Positions 17,226 through 25,649 of a stretch of DNA of 36,962 bases are shown here, one piece after another; the first letter of the stretch is position 1; every line of letters starts with the position of its first letter. Made by a program: the position numbers and the translations under genes. The notes beneath the pieces were generated by a model. That model was not told the origin of the DNA. It was given only the letters and a program-made list of their open reading frames with translations, and ran no database searches. The DNA lies in the NCBI RefSeq assembly GCF_001419795.1, contig NZ_LIRL01000161.1:1-36962 (forward strand). Direction: 5' to 3'. Origin of the DNA: Streptomyces niveiscabiei. GTDB taxonomy: Bacteria; Actinomycetota; Actinomycetes; Streptomycetales; Streptomycetaceae.

Positions 17226-18044
17226 TCAGGTACTACGCCTCACCGTGACCAGCAGAGGCGCACGCCCACCGAGACGCGCGGCGAGCTCGGCGAGGGCCTC
17301 CCCGAGCCAGCCGACGGCGTCGTACGACCAGGCGGCGAGGTCGCCGTGGAGGGCCAGGGTGTGACGGAGTGGACCACCCCAGAAGGTGTCGTCGAAGGGT
17401 GGCTCCGGAGAGGTACGTCCAGAGGAGGACGGCCGGAACTCCGGAGAGGTACCTCCCGGGGAGTACGACCGGAGAGTGAACACGTCCTGCTCCAGCTCGG
17501 CGAGGCAGCGCGGCAGCTCCCCGATCACCTCGTCCTGCCCGCTGGCGACGACCACCTCCACCGGCGTCCGCGCCGCCGGATCACCCGCCCGGAACCACTC
17601 CCGCGTCAGCATCGAGGGCACCGCCGCGTACGCGGGCCGCGAGGCGACGTCGATCGACCCGAGCGGAAGCAGAAGCTGGACGACGGAGACCTCCGCAGCC
17701 CCGATCCGCTCCACCACACTCCCGGCACACCCCAGAAACGGCCGCACCGGCAACGGCCGCTCCCCGCTCACCACAGCCGCCCCGACCTGGAACCAGGCGA
17801 TCAACTCCGGGTCCCCGGCGGCACGTTGCGGATGCCCGGAACCGGCGTCGTTCATCCCCCACAGCACATCCAGCCACCCCATGGCGAGCGAGCGCTGATG
17901 AAAGAGCTGGTAGGGGTCGTTCTCGGGGTCGTGCCACGGGTACGGGGTCTGTGTGCCGTAGAGCGCGGCGAACAGGGTTCCCGTGGCCGGAGCCACCGCC
18001 TCGGGCAACGCGGCCGGACACGGCTCAGCGCTTCTCTCCGCCAC
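17226..18044 (-). CDS. Hypothetical protein with Ser/Pro/Gly-rich insertion
   Basis: 272 residues from GTG, with GGAGGT 6 nt upstream. I did not recognise a family. Visible parts: an N-terminal region with YGTQTPYPWHDPENDPYQLFHQRSLAMGWLDVLWGMNDAGSG; a middle portion with alternating hydrophobic strands (VSVVQLLLPLG, TPVEVVVASGQDEV); a low-complexity stretch of about 30 residues (SYSPGGTSPEFRPSSSGRTS); and a C-terminal helix ending LLVTVRRST. There is no signal peptide. The low-complexity stretch is encoded by a repeated CTCCGGAGAGGTAC motif that also occurs outside genes, which suggests a recent expansion in a tolerant loop. Confidence 0.8.
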   Translation of the reverse strand: MAERSAEPCPAALPEAVAPATGTLFAALYGTQTPYPWHDPENDPYQLFHQRSLAMGWLDVLWGMNDAGSGHPQRAAGDPELIAWFQVGAAVVSGERPLPVRPFLGCAGSVVERIGAAEVSVVQLLLPLGSIDVASRPAYAAVPSMLTREWFRAGDPAARTPVEVVVASGQDEVIGELPRCLAELEQDVFTLRSYSPGGTSPEFRPSSSGRTSPEPPFDDTFWGGPLRHTLALHGDLAAWSYDAVGWLGEALAELAARLGGRAPLLVTVRRST

Positions 18045-18144
18045 GCGGTACCTCCGTCTTCGCCTCGAACGACCAGGCTAGAGGGGGGTTGTGCTGAACG
18101 GCTGTACCCCCGTGGGGTGGGTTGCTCCGGTGTCCCGGCAGGGG

Positions 18145-19203
<1,059 letters not shown>

Positions 19204-19252
19204 TCATAAACTTGCCTGATCCTCTCAGCCCCCTCAGCCAAGGGATCGCGTC

Positions 19253-20185
19253 GTGCTCGACCGTCTCGCCGCCGCCATCGGACGTCACCTCGTAGTACCC
19301 GGGGGTGACACGGCCGTCCCCCACCTCCTGCTCGCCGGGGTCGACGAGGAGTGGAAGTCCATCGACCGCCTCTACGAACCCATGATCTGCTTCGTCGTCG
19401 AGGGCGCGAAGAGGGTCACGTCCGGGGACGTCACCGCGATCGCGGGCCCCGGCGAGCTGCTGTTCACGCCGCTGCACCTGCCGGCGGTCGTCGACCTGGT
19501 GAAGGTGCCGTACCGGTCGGCGGTCCTCCGCCTCGACGCGGGCACGGTGACCGAGCTGCTCATGGAACTGGAGAGCTACGAGGGGTACACGGAGGACGGG
19601 GAGGCCAGGAGGGACAGGGGGTACGCCCGCCCCGCCCCGCAGGGCCTGGTCAGTACGGCGCTCACCCCCGCCCTCGCGGACGCCGTAGCCCGCTGGGTGG
19701 AGCTGCTCGACTCACCCGAGGACATCGGCCCCCTCGCCGCGCGCACGGAGAGCGAGATCCTGTACCGCCTGCTGCGCAGCGACCTCGGCCCCCTGCTGCG
19801 GGAGGCGTTCCTCACGGACTCGGCGACCTCCCGGGTCCGGGTCGCCGCGCGGTGGATCAAGGAGCGGTACGACCAGCCGCTGAGCGTCGAGGAGATCGCG
19901 GCGGTCGCGCACATGAGCGCCGCCGGCCTGCACCGGCACTTCAAGGCGGCTACGGGTATGACGCCCCTGAAGTACCAGAAGCGGCTGCGGATGCAGGAGG
20001 CGCGGCGCAGGCTGCTCAGCGAGGGGGAGTCCGCGGCGCAGGTCGCCCACGCGGTGGGGTACTCCAGCGCTACCCAGTTCAACCGGGAGTACCGGAGCGA
20101 GTACGGCTTGCCCCCGGGGCAGGACGCGGCACGGCTGAGGGCGGAGCCGGGGGTATACCCCGCCCCCGGCCGCGTCAGCCCCTGA
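19253..20185 (+). CDS. AraC family transcriptional regulator
   Basis: 310 residues from GTG. An N-terminal AraC_N cupin domain (LYEPMICFVVEGAKRVTSGDVTAIAGPGELLFTPLHLPAV) is followed by two helix-turn-helix motifs at the C-terminus (LSVEEIAAVAHMSAAGLHRHFKAATGMTPLKYQKRLRMQEARRRL and SAAQVAHAVGYSSATQFNREYRSEYG). AAGGGA precedes the start. It is of the AraC type often paired with oxidoreductases that handle reactive carbonyls, and probably activates the divergent aldo/keto reductase. The inducer is unknown. Confidence 0.93.
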   Translation: MLDRLAAAIGRHLVVPGGDTAVPHLLLAGVDEEWKSIDRLYEPMICFVVEGAKRVTSGDVTAIAGPGELLFTPLHLPAVVDLVKVPYRSAVLRLDAGTVTELLMELESYEGYTEDGEARRDRGYARPAPQGLVSTALTPALADAVARWVELLDSPEDIGPLAARTESEILYRLLRSDLGPLLREAFLTDSATSRVRVAARWIKERYDQPLSVEEIAAVAHMSAAGLHRHFKAATGMTPLKYQKRLRMQEARRRLLSEGESAAQVAHAVGYSSATQFNREYRSEYGLPPGQDAARLRAEPGVYPAPGRVSP

Positions 20186-20222
20186 GTCACCCCAGGGGAG
20201 TCAGGGGAGTCACCGGGTACAT

Positions 20223-20252
20223 CTCAGGTATGAGCTGCTCAGGTATCAGCTG
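20223..20252. repeat. 15-bp tandem duplication across a stop codon
   Basis: CTCAGGTATGAGCTG (20223-20237) is followed directly by CTCAGGTATCAGCTG (20238-20252), 14 of 15 identical. The second copy contains the stop codon of the DUF4232 gene. It looks like a slippage duplication at the gene end. Confidence 0.75.
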
Positions 20253-20971
20253 CCCTGCCCCGCGCTGCCGATGGGGCCGACCTTGACCGAGGCGCCGCCG
20301 CCCTCGGTGACGGGGAGGGAGGCGGCACCCGGCCAGGCGAGGGAGACCGTACGGGTGTCGTTCGGCGGGGTGACGAGGAGACCGGTGATGCGGACACCGG
20401 AGCCGCCGGAGTCGTTGGCCGGGTAGAAGACCGGGAAGAAGACCTCCGCGCCGCTCTTGAGGGTCACGGCGCCGGTCTGCTGGCCGCTGCGCTTCGCGGA
20501 GATCGTCCCGGAGTTGGTCTTCAGGTCGACGCCCGCGTAACCCGAGATCGTGCAGGACTTGCCGCTCTTGTTCTTCAGCGTGACGACGACCGTGCGCGTG
20601 CTGTCGCCTCCGATCGTGTTGTCGGATGCCGTGATCGCCAGCGAGTCGGTGCCGCAACGGCCGCTCTTGGAAGCGGAGTTGGAGCCAGTACCTCCGGTGG
20701 TGGAGCCGCTCGAACTCGAACCGCTCGAACCCGAACCGCCGGTTGTCGCCGACGCGTTGGACCCCGAACCGGACCCGCCGGTGGCCGACCCGCCCGCACC
20801 CGAACCCCCGGTCGTCGACCCGGCCGCACCCGAACCCCCCGTCGCCGCAGCGGAGTTGGAGGCAGACGGCGACGGGTCGTTCTTGGCCGTGCTGTCACTG
20901 GAGCCGCACGCGGTCAGAGACAGACCGGCGGCGACGGCAATGGCGGCGATGGTGAGCTTCTGAACGCGCAT
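20246..20971 (-). CDS. DUF4232 domain lipoprotein
   Basis: 241 residues. A lipoprotein signal peptide has lipobox LTAC (Cys22). A long flexible Gly/Ser/Thr linker (about residues 35-105; TGGSG repeats) leads to a DUF4232 domain (CGTDSLAITASDN, LKNKSGKSCTISGYAGVDL, VFFPVFYP). It should be tethered to the outer face of the membrane, with the linker reaching into the wall. The function of DUF4232 is unknown. The linker is built from near-identical codon blocks, so its length probably varies between strains. It converges on the AraC gene. Confidence 0.88.
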   Translation of the reverse strand: MRVQKLTIAAIAVAAGLSLTACGSSDSTAKNDPSPSASNSAAATGGSGAAGSTTGGSGAGGSATGGSGSGSNASATTGGSGSSGSSSSGSTTGGTGSNSASKSGRCGTDSLAITASDNTIGGDSTRTVVVTLKNKSGKSCTISGYAGVDLKTNSGTISAKRSGQQTGAVTLKSGAEVFFPVFYPANDSGGSGVRITGLLVTPPNDTRTVSLAWPGAASLPVTEGGGASVKVGPIGSAGQGS

Positions 20972-21081
20972 CGTGTTTCTTCCCCAACGTCGGTACGGGC
21001 GTGCCGTTTACGCCTGTGATGAGCGCCCCCGGCGCCCCCGCGTTCCGCTCAACTCCCGCCTATGACACCCCCGTTACACGC

Positions 21082-21444
21082 TCAGTACACAAGCGCCTGA
21101 ACCCCGTCCCCGAGCGCCTCCTGCACGAACACCTGCGCCCCGGCGATCCGCACCCCCTCGATCACGTCCTTCTCCGTGATGTCCCGCCGCGCCGCGCACT
21201 GCGTGCACAGCGTGACCCGACCGGCGGACAGGATCGTGTCGAGGAGGTCCGGAAGGGGCGCCGCGTGCGGGAGTTCGAACTCCGCGGCCTTCCCCGGCAG
21301 CGCGAACCACGCGGACTCCCCGGTGAGCCACAGCGACACCTCCACCCCGCTCGCCACCGCGACCGAGGCCACGGTGAAGGCCTGTGAGCAGCGTTCGGGG
21401 GCATCGGCACCCGCGGTCACCTTGATAACCAGCTTCTTGGACAT
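21082..21444 (-). CDS. DsrE/DsrF-like family protein
   Basis: 120 residues with a DsrE-like alpha/beta fold (KLVIKVTAGADAPERCSQAFTVASVAVASGVEVSLWLTGESAW). A CTQCAARR motif carries two Cys, one in the position used for sulfur relay in DsrE/TusD-type proteins. It may handle sulfane sulfur or simply be a small cytosolic protein; the exact role is not established. The ATG lies 7 nt after TACGCT on the minus strand, so the gene appears leaderless despite lying 20 bp after the preceding gene. Confidence 0.88.
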   Translation of the reverse strand: MSKKLVIKVTAGADAPERCSQAFTVASVAVASGVEVSLWLTGESAWFALPGKAAEFELPHAAPLPDLLDTILSAGRVTLCTQCAARRDITEKDVIEGVRIAGAQVFVQEALGDGVQALVY

Positions 21445-21451
21445 GCCGTGC

Positions 21452-21457
21452 AGCGTA
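21452..21457 (-). promoter_or_regulatory. -10 box TACGCT of leaderless DsrE gene
   Basis: Minus-strand TACGCT, 7 nt, then ATG. It sits in the short gap after the small membrane-protein gene, indicating an independent promoter. Confidence 0.55.
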
Positions 21458-21464
21458 ATGCGGC

Positions 21465-21722
21465 CTACGCCGCCGTCGCCGCGATCACCACGACCAGCGT
21501 GGCGACGCTCAGCGCGGTCAGCACACCGCTCCAGAACGCGTCCTCACGCAACAGCCGCCTCGCTCTGCGCCGCACCCGGCGACCACGAGTCACCGGTCTC
21601 GACGGCAACTCGCGCTCTACGGTGACGAGTTCGGCCGTCGGCGTCCACGGCAACGCGGGCGGGGGAACCGCGTACGCCGGGTACACCTCCTGGATCTGAC
21701 CGGGCTCCGGGCGCCGCGTCAC
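21465..21722 (-). CDS. Small tail-anchored membrane protein
   Basis: 85 residues from GTG. A Pro-rich N-terminal half (PEPGQIQEVYPAYAVPPPALPW) leads into a very basic segment (RGRRVRRRARRLLRED). One C-terminal transmembrane helix follows (FWSGVLTALSVATLVVVIAATAA). The start overlaps the stop of the upstream gene as GTGA, so translation is coupled. No family recognised. Confidence 0.75.
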   Translation of the reverse strand: MTRRPEPGQIQEVYPAYAVPPPALPWTPTAELVTVERELPSRPVTRGRRVRRRARRLLREDAFWSGVLTALSVATLVVVIAATAA

Positions 21723-22099
21723 GCCGGGTGCGCCTGCTCGTGGTGACGCCTCATCAGGACCCGCGCGTCCACCTCCGCGCTCAAGTCCTTCTCCTCGCCG
21801 GCCTTGCGCGCGAGCTGCACGAGGTCCGCGCAGCTCGCGCAGTTCGGGTGCGGCTCGGGGACCTTCGTGATGTCCACGGTCGGCTCCAACAGCGGGTACT
21901 TGCGGGCCGCCTGGACGTTCGCCGCCTTCACGCCGGCGCCGATGCGCTCGCTGTCGGTGGGGGGACGGAGGGTGTCGGGGTCGGCCTGCCACTCGATGCC
22001 GCCGCCGACGGGGCGGAGCATCGCGTACTTGCCGTCGCGGGCCTGGAACTCCCCCACCTTGTCGGTCGTGGGGTCGTAGAGGAGGGTTCCGGGTTCCAT
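21719..22099 (-). CDS. Conserved hypothetical protein
   Basis: 126 residues, soluble. It opens MEPGTLLYDPTTDKVGEFQ with a small beta-rich region (GKYAMLRPVGGGIEWQADP). A C-terminal helical part has a CASC pair (PHPNCASCADLVQLARKAGEE). The N-terminal portion resembles short actinobacterial proteins found beside Scr1-type regulators; I do not know their function. AAAGGA lies 9 nt before the ATG. It is coupled to the small membrane protein downstream and divergent from the Scr1-type regulator. Confidence 0.8.
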   Translation of the reverse strand: MEPGTLLYDPTTDKVGEFQARDGKYAMLRPVGGGIEWQADPDTLRPPTDSERIGAGVKAANVQAARKYPLLEPTVDITKVPEPHPNCASCADLVQLARKAGEEKDLSAEVDARVLMRRHHEQAHPA

Positions 22100-22144
22100 G
22101 GGTTTACATCCTTTCGCCCAACATCTATACGGAATGCGGCTGTT

Positions 22145-22173
22145 GTACTACTCTGCGCATTCCTGGGTAGTAC
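22145..22173. promoter_or_regulatory. Inverted repeat in front of Scr1-type regulator
   Basis: GTACTAC (22145-22151) and GTAGTAC (22167-22173) form a perfect 7-bp inverted repeat with centres 22 bp apart, two helical turns. It is in the divergent gap between the regulator and the conserved hypothetical gene, and is a plausible operator. Confidence 0.45.
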
Positions 22174-22264
22174 GAGGATGGCCCCTGCGGGGACGCCTTC
22201 GCACCCCGGACAGGCGCAAAGGCAACGCGGGAATGTCCAAAGGCAGCAGGAGGGTGGGAAGGCG

Positions 22265-23110
22265 ATGCCAGCCAGGAGGCCGATCACGGGGCGGAGCGGG
22301 GGGCCGAGGGAGCGGTTCGCGCAGGAGCTGAAGAAGGCGCGGCTCGAAAAGGAGGTCTCTTTAAGGAAGTTGTCGGAGGACGTGGGGTGGGACCAGTCCC
22401 TGCTGAGCAGGATGGAGAACGGGATTCTGCTGGGGGGACCCGATGTGGTCCAGGACCTCGACACCTACTACGGGACGGGGGACAAGCTGCTGATCCTGTG
22501 GGAGTTGGCGATCGCCGACAAGAACCAGTTCAAGTGGCAGTACCGGCCGTACATGGAGTTGGAGGAGAAGTCCGTAGCTCTGTGGCACTACGGGCCGACT
22601 ACGCCGCCGGGCGTGCTCCAGACCGCCGGGTACGCGCGGGCGGCGCTGATCGCCGGTGGGTACGAGGGGGAGGAACTGGAGCGGCAGATCGAAGCGCGAC
22701 TCGGACGTCAGCGAGCGCTGTTCAACCCGGCGAACCCGGTGCCGTTCCGGTCGATCATGTCGGAGGCGGTCCTGCGCAATCCGCTGACGGACCTGGCGGA
22801 GTGGCGCAGGCAGCTGGAATTCCTGCTGGAGGTGTCGGAGCTGCCCGACGTCAGCATTCAGGTGCTGCCGTTCGGCACGGGACGCCACGGTCTGGTCAAC
22901 ACCGACATGATGTTCCTGCAACTGCCGGACGGGAAGATCGTCGCCTACTCGGAGAACGACGCACAGGGCGAACTGATCGAGGAAACCAGCAGGGTTGAGG
23001 CGTTTAACCGCGCCTATGATGCCGTACGTGACTTGGCGTACAGCCCCGCCGAGACACGACAGTTCATCATGCGTCTGCTGGAGGAATTGCCGTGCGATCC
23101 ATCGACTTGA
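22265..23110 (+). CDS. Scr1/WhiJ-type helix-turn-helix regulator (DUF5753)
   Basis: 281 residues. An N-terminal XRE helix-turn-helix (FAQELKKARLEKEVSLRKLSEDVGWDQSLLSRMENG) is followed by the DUF5753 domain (IWELAIADKNQFKWQYRPYMELEEKSVALWHYGPTTPPGVLQTAGYARA, LEFLLEVSELPDVSIQVLPFGTGRHGL). AGGAGGG precedes the ATG at 22265. In Streptomyces these regulators pair with DUF397 proteins; the best known are around whiJ, which affects development, where the small partner relieves repression. The DUF397 gene here overlaps its 3' end by 19 bp. The inverted repeat at 22145-22173 may be its operator. Confidence 0.92.
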   Translation: MPARRPITGRSGGPRERFAQELKKARLEKEVSLRKLSEDVGWDQSLLSRMENGILLGGPDVVQDLDTYYGTGDKLLILWELAIADKNQFKWQYRPYMELEEKSVALWHYGPTTPPGVLQTAGYARAALIAGGYEGEELERQIEARLGRQRALFNPANPVPFRSIMSEAVLRNPLTDLAEWRRQLEFLLEVSELPDVSIQVLPFGTGRHGLVNTDMMFLQLPDGKIVAYSENDAQGELIEETSRVEAFNRAYDAVRDLAYSPAETRQFIMRLLEELPCDPST

Positions 23111-23364
23111 GCAGCGTCTCGTGGCGCAAGAGCAGCTACAGCAACAACGATGGCGGCCAGTGCCTCGAAGTCTCAGACGACCTGTTGAGCACGGCCGCGT
23201 GGCGCAAGAGCTCCTACAGCAACAACGACGGCGGCGAGTGCCTCGAAGTCTCCGACAGCTTCCCCTCCCTCGTCCCCGTCCGTGACAGCAAGGACCCCTC
23301 CGCCGGCTCCCTCCTCTTCGCCGCCGACTCCTGGGCCGCCTTCCTCCTCGGTATCAAGTCTTGA
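23092..23364 (+). CDS. DUF397 protein with internal duplication, 3' end at TnpB insertion
   Basis: 90 residues from GTG, with GGAGGAA 6 nt upstream. The segment WRKSSYSNNDGG-x-CLEVSD occurs twice (residues 11-29 and about 42-60), so the first half of a DUF397 domain is duplicated. The rest of the domain follows once (VPVRDSKDPSAGSLLFAADSWAAFLLG). DUF397 proteins usually have one copy in 60-70 residues. The last codons and the TGA stop run into the TTGAC sequence that ends TnpB element 2, so insertion probably replaced the original C-terminus by a few residues. It pairs with the upstream Scr1-type regulator. Confidence 0.9.
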   Translation: MRSIDLSSVSWRKSSYSNNDGGQCLEVSDDLLSTAAWRKSSYSNNDGGECLEVSDSFPSLVPVRDSKDPSAGSLLFAADSWAAFLLGIKS

Positions 23365-23460
23365 CTGCTCCCTTTCCTCGCGGAAGGGGATTCCTGGCTC
23401 AGGCCGCCTCCGGGAGCGTCGCTTCCGGAGGTCTCACACCCTCGGCACCAGCCGGGGCCA
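23341..23460 (-). ncRNA. Predicted omegaRNA of TnpB copy 2
   Basis: Mirror of copy 1, read on the minus strand. The hairpin within the tnpB 3' end is CCTCCGGGAGCG / CGCTTCCGGAGG with 1-nt loop (23407-23431). A second C/G-rich hairpin lies at 23370-23389, then the end GTCAA (23361-23365). The following GACTTGATACCGAGGAGGAA, from inside the DUF397 gene, would be the guide. Conservation of both stems with changed bases supports a functional RNA. The 5' end is a guess. Confidence 0.6.
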
Positions 23461-24604
23461 GACCAGCCCGGACGAGCATCACGCGGGCGGAGTTCTTGTC
23501 CCTGGGCGAGGAAACTCCGCATGCGGTGCAGGTGTAGGTACGTTCCGACAGCGGAAGTGCGTGCTTGGTTCTTGCTCCGCACGACGCGCAATCCATTGTG
23601 GTGTGCGCGGAGTTGACGAGGTATACGTCTCTCCCGTGCTTGCGTCCCATCTCCAGCAGCGCCGACTTGGTGGCACCGATGGCTGCGTCAGCGGCCTTCC
23701 TGGCCATGGTCGTCTTCGCTAGGAACTTCGGGCGGAAGTCCTCGACGGCGACGGCGTCATGATCGCGTACGACGCGCTTGGCCCACTTGCGAGCCGTGTC
23801 CTGCCGCTGTCTGGCGATCTTCCGGTACGTCTTCGCTCGTAGCCTCTTCGCCTCGCGGTATCCCTTGGAAGCCGACTGTCCTCCGGCGGGTTTGCGGCGG
23901 GCCATCATCCGGTCGTACTTCGCCAGCTTCGCCCGCGCTTTTCCTCCGTGCTGTGGATGAGGGAGGTCGTAGGCGTCCGAGGTGGTGGTCGCGGTCTCCC
24001 GCACACCCCAGTCCACCCCGATCACCGCACCCGTTTCAGGGAAGGGCCGCACTTCGGCGGGGACGACGAACGAGCAGTACCAGTGACCCAAGGCGTCCTG
24101 GTACACACGCACGCTGGACGGGACAGCGGGAAGGTCCCTCGACCACACCACGGTCAGTGCGATGTTCCCGGCGAGGTGAAGGCGCCCGTCCTTCAGGCGG
24201 AACCCGCGCCGGGTGTAGTTCAAGGTGGGCAGGGCATCGCGCTTCTTCCTGTGCCGGGGCATCCCGGCCCGGCGATGCGGGGGTAGTCGGTCCTTGATGT
24301 CCTTCATCGCCTTCGTGCGGGCCTTGCCGAAGTCTCTGATGGTCTGCTGCTGAGTGATGGCGGACCCTTCGGCCAACCACGGAGTGCGGGCGCGGGCCTC
24401 GGTCAGTATCCTGTCCAGCTTCGCGGGACCACATGGCTCGCTCTCGGCGTGGGCCTTCTTCGACCGTGCCACGCACTCGTTCCAGACCCAACGGCACCGA
24501 CCCCACTCCGCCATGAGCGCTCTGCGGGCGGTCGACGACACGCGCAGCCGGTAGGTGTACCGGGCGTACCCGGCGTCCTTAGAATGCCTATTAGGCATCG
24601 TCAT
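23399..24604 (-). CDS. tnpB: TnpB RNA-guided endonuclease, copy 2
   Basis: 401 residues. Same architecture as copy 1: an OrfB helix-turn-helix N-terminus and a RuvC-like core with Asp198 (IGVDWGVRE), Glu288 (AVEDFRPKF) and Asp369 (SPRDKNSAR). The zinc ribbon has Cys339/342 and Cys359/362. All catalytic and zinc residues are present. By eye it is roughly two thirds or more identical to copy 1, with a shorter segment near residues 50-60. It should cut DNA under guidance of its right-end RNA. The ATG ATG-like start (24604 or 24598) follows TGACGTC, as in copy 1. Confidence 0.93.
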   Translation of the reverse strand: MTMPNRHSKDAGYARYTYRLRVSSTARRALMAEWGRCRWVWNECVARSKKAHAESEPCGPAKLDRILTEARARTPWLAEGSAITQQQTIRDFGKARTKAMKDIKDRLPPHRRAGMPRHRKKRDALPTLNYTRRGFRLKDGRLHLAGNIALTVVWSRDLPAVPSSVRVYQDALGHWYCSFVVPAEVRPFPETGAVIGVDWGVRETATTTSDAYDLPHPQHGGKARAKLAKYDRMMARRKPAGGQSASKGYREAKRLRAKTYRKIARQRQDTARKWAKRVVRDHDAVAVEDFRPKFLAKTTMARKAADAAIGATKSALLEMGRKHGRDVYLVNSAHTTMDCASCGARTKHALPLSERTYTCTACGVSSPRDKNSARVMLVRAGLAPAGAEGVRPPEATLPEAA

Positions 24605-24654
24605 GACGTCAAACCTATGTCAGCTATCTGTGCTCTGACAACTACATTGGCGGC

Positions 24655-24816
24655 ATGGATGAAGAGAAACGCATCACCGTCCGGCTCCCCGTCGAACTTC
24701 ACGACCGCCTCGCTGCACAGGCGAAGCGAGACCACAGGTCGGTCAATGGCGAGATCGTCCACCTTCTGGAAGCCGCGCTCGCCGATCTGCCGCCGGGCGT
24801 CGGGGGACTCCGGTGA
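24655..24816 (+). CDS. Arc-type ribbon-helix-helix protein of TnpB element 2
   Basis: 53 residues, MDEEKRITVRLPVELHDRLA then AKRDHRSVNGEIVHLLEAAL. It is nearly identical to the copy-1 protein through residue 44 and diverges only at the tail (LPPGVGGLR). It holds a full ribbon-helix-helix fold. It is divergent from tnpB across 50 bp. Stronger conservation of this small gene than of tnpB implies selection for its function. Confidence 0.85.
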   Translation: MDEEKRITVRLPVELHDRLAAQAKRDHRSVNGEIVHLLEAALADLPPGVGGLR

Positions 24817-24861
24817 ACGGTCGAAGGGTGCGGCCTCCAGAGCCTGCCGCTGGCCCGATGA

Positions 24862-24902
24862 GAGGCCCGGACCCCGGCGGCGTAAGCTGGGGTCCGGCCT
24901 TG
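24862..24902 (+). terminator. Hairpin left of TnpB element 2
   Basis: AGGCC-c-GGACCCC pairs with GGGGTCCGGCCTT around a 13-nt loop. It may end RHH transcription. TAAGCT within the loop (24882-24887) could be the -10 of the next gene. Confidence 0.55.
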
Positions 24903-24933
24903 TGTACCTGAATCGCGCCTCTAGGAGCACCCC

Positions 24934-25035
24934 GTGCTTGAAGTCTTCTTCGAAGCTCTCCTCGTCCTGGTCTGCGTCGGCGTGCTCGCGTTCGCCGGGC
25001 TGACCGTGAAGAAGCTGTACCAGGGCCAGCGCTGA
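24934..25035 (+). CDS. Very small membrane protein, 33 residues
   Basis: GTG start with AGGAG 7 nt upstream. The product MLEVFFEALLVLVCVGVLAF followed by AGLTVKKLYQGQR is one transmembrane helix with a basic tail, expected to sit Nout-Cin. It ends 22 bp before the nitrobindin-like gene and is probably co-transcribed with it. Its function is unknown. Confidence 0.78.
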   Translation: MLEVFFEALLVLVCVGVLAFAGLTVKKLYQGQR

Positions 25036-25057
25036 CCCCGTCCGACCAGGAAGCCTG

Positions 25058-25633
25058 ATGATCGAGATCCCGTCCGACCTGCACAAGGACCTCCTCCCGC
25101 TGACGTTCCTCCTCGGCCAGTGGGCCGGCGCGGGCGTGCACGACTTCCCCGGCTCGGAGAAGTGCAACTTCGGCCAGGAGGTGTCCTTCACCCAGGACGG
25201 CCGTGACTTCCTGGAGTACACCTCTCATACCTGGGTACTGGACGGCGACGGCAACAAGGTCCGCCCCCTGGAGTCCGAGCACGGCTTCTGGCGCATCGAC
25301 GCGAACCGCAAGGTCGAGGTCACGATGGTCCGTGACGACGGCGTCGTAGAGATCTGGTACGGCGAGCTGGCGGCCAAGCAGCCCCAGATCGACCTGGTCA
25401 CGGACGCCGTAGCCCGTACGGGTGCCTCCCGGCCGTACACCGGTGGTAAGAGGCTGTACGGGTACGTCAAGAGCGACCTCATGTGGGTCGGCGAGAAGCA
25501 GACTCCCGACGTAGAACTCCGGCCGTACATGTCCGCGCACCTCAAGAAGGTCGTCACCCCGGAGGACGTGGCCCGCTGGGCCAAGGCCCTCCCGCAGGAC
25601 ATGCCGGATGACGGGATCGCTTTCTTCAAGTAG
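25058..25633 (+). CDS. Nitrobindin-like heme-binding beta-barrel protein (DUF1794/FABP-like)
   Basis: 191 residues. The family signature GxWxGxG is seen as LLGQWAGAG near residue 20, followed by beta strands (FGQEVSFTQDGRDFLEYTSHTWVLDG, HGFWRIDANRKVEVTMVRDDGVVEIWYGEL). A C-terminal His occurs in YMSAHLKKV. Bacterial nitrobindins bind ferric heme and isomerise peroxynitrite to nitrate. The protein should be cytosolic. It precedes nur by 16 bp, but nur has its own -10 box. Confidence 0.88.
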   Translation: MIEIPSDLHKDLLPLTFLLGQWAGAGVHDFPGSEKCNFGQEVSFTQDGRDFLEYTSHTWVLDGDGNKVRPLESEHGFWRIDANRKVEVTMVRDDGVVEIWYGELAAKQPQIDLVTDAVARTGASRPYTGGKRLYGYVKSDLMWVGEKQTPDVELRPYMSAHLKKVVTPEDVARWAKALPQDMPDDGIAFFK

Positions 25634-25636
25634 TCC

Positions 25637-25642
25637 TAGACT
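25637..25642 (+). promoter_or_regulatory. -10 box TAGACT of leaderless nur
   Basis: TAGACT, 7 nt, then GTG at 25650. This spacing selects the GTG at 25650 over the one at 25653, which also gives the published residue numbering of Nur. Confidence 0.6.
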
Positions 25643-25649
25643 CTCCAGT

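Larger units (their letters stand above)
23361..24830 (-). mobile_element. IS200/IS605-group TnpB element, copy 2 (no TnpA)
   Basis: Same layout as copy 1 in opposite orientation: tnpB on the minus strand, a divergent RHH gene, two right-end hairpins and terminal GTCAA. The right end abuts the DUF397 stop codon. The left end beyond the RHH gene is not defined. TnpB proteins of the two copies differ at many positions, so these are not recent duplicates of each other. Confidence 0.7.
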
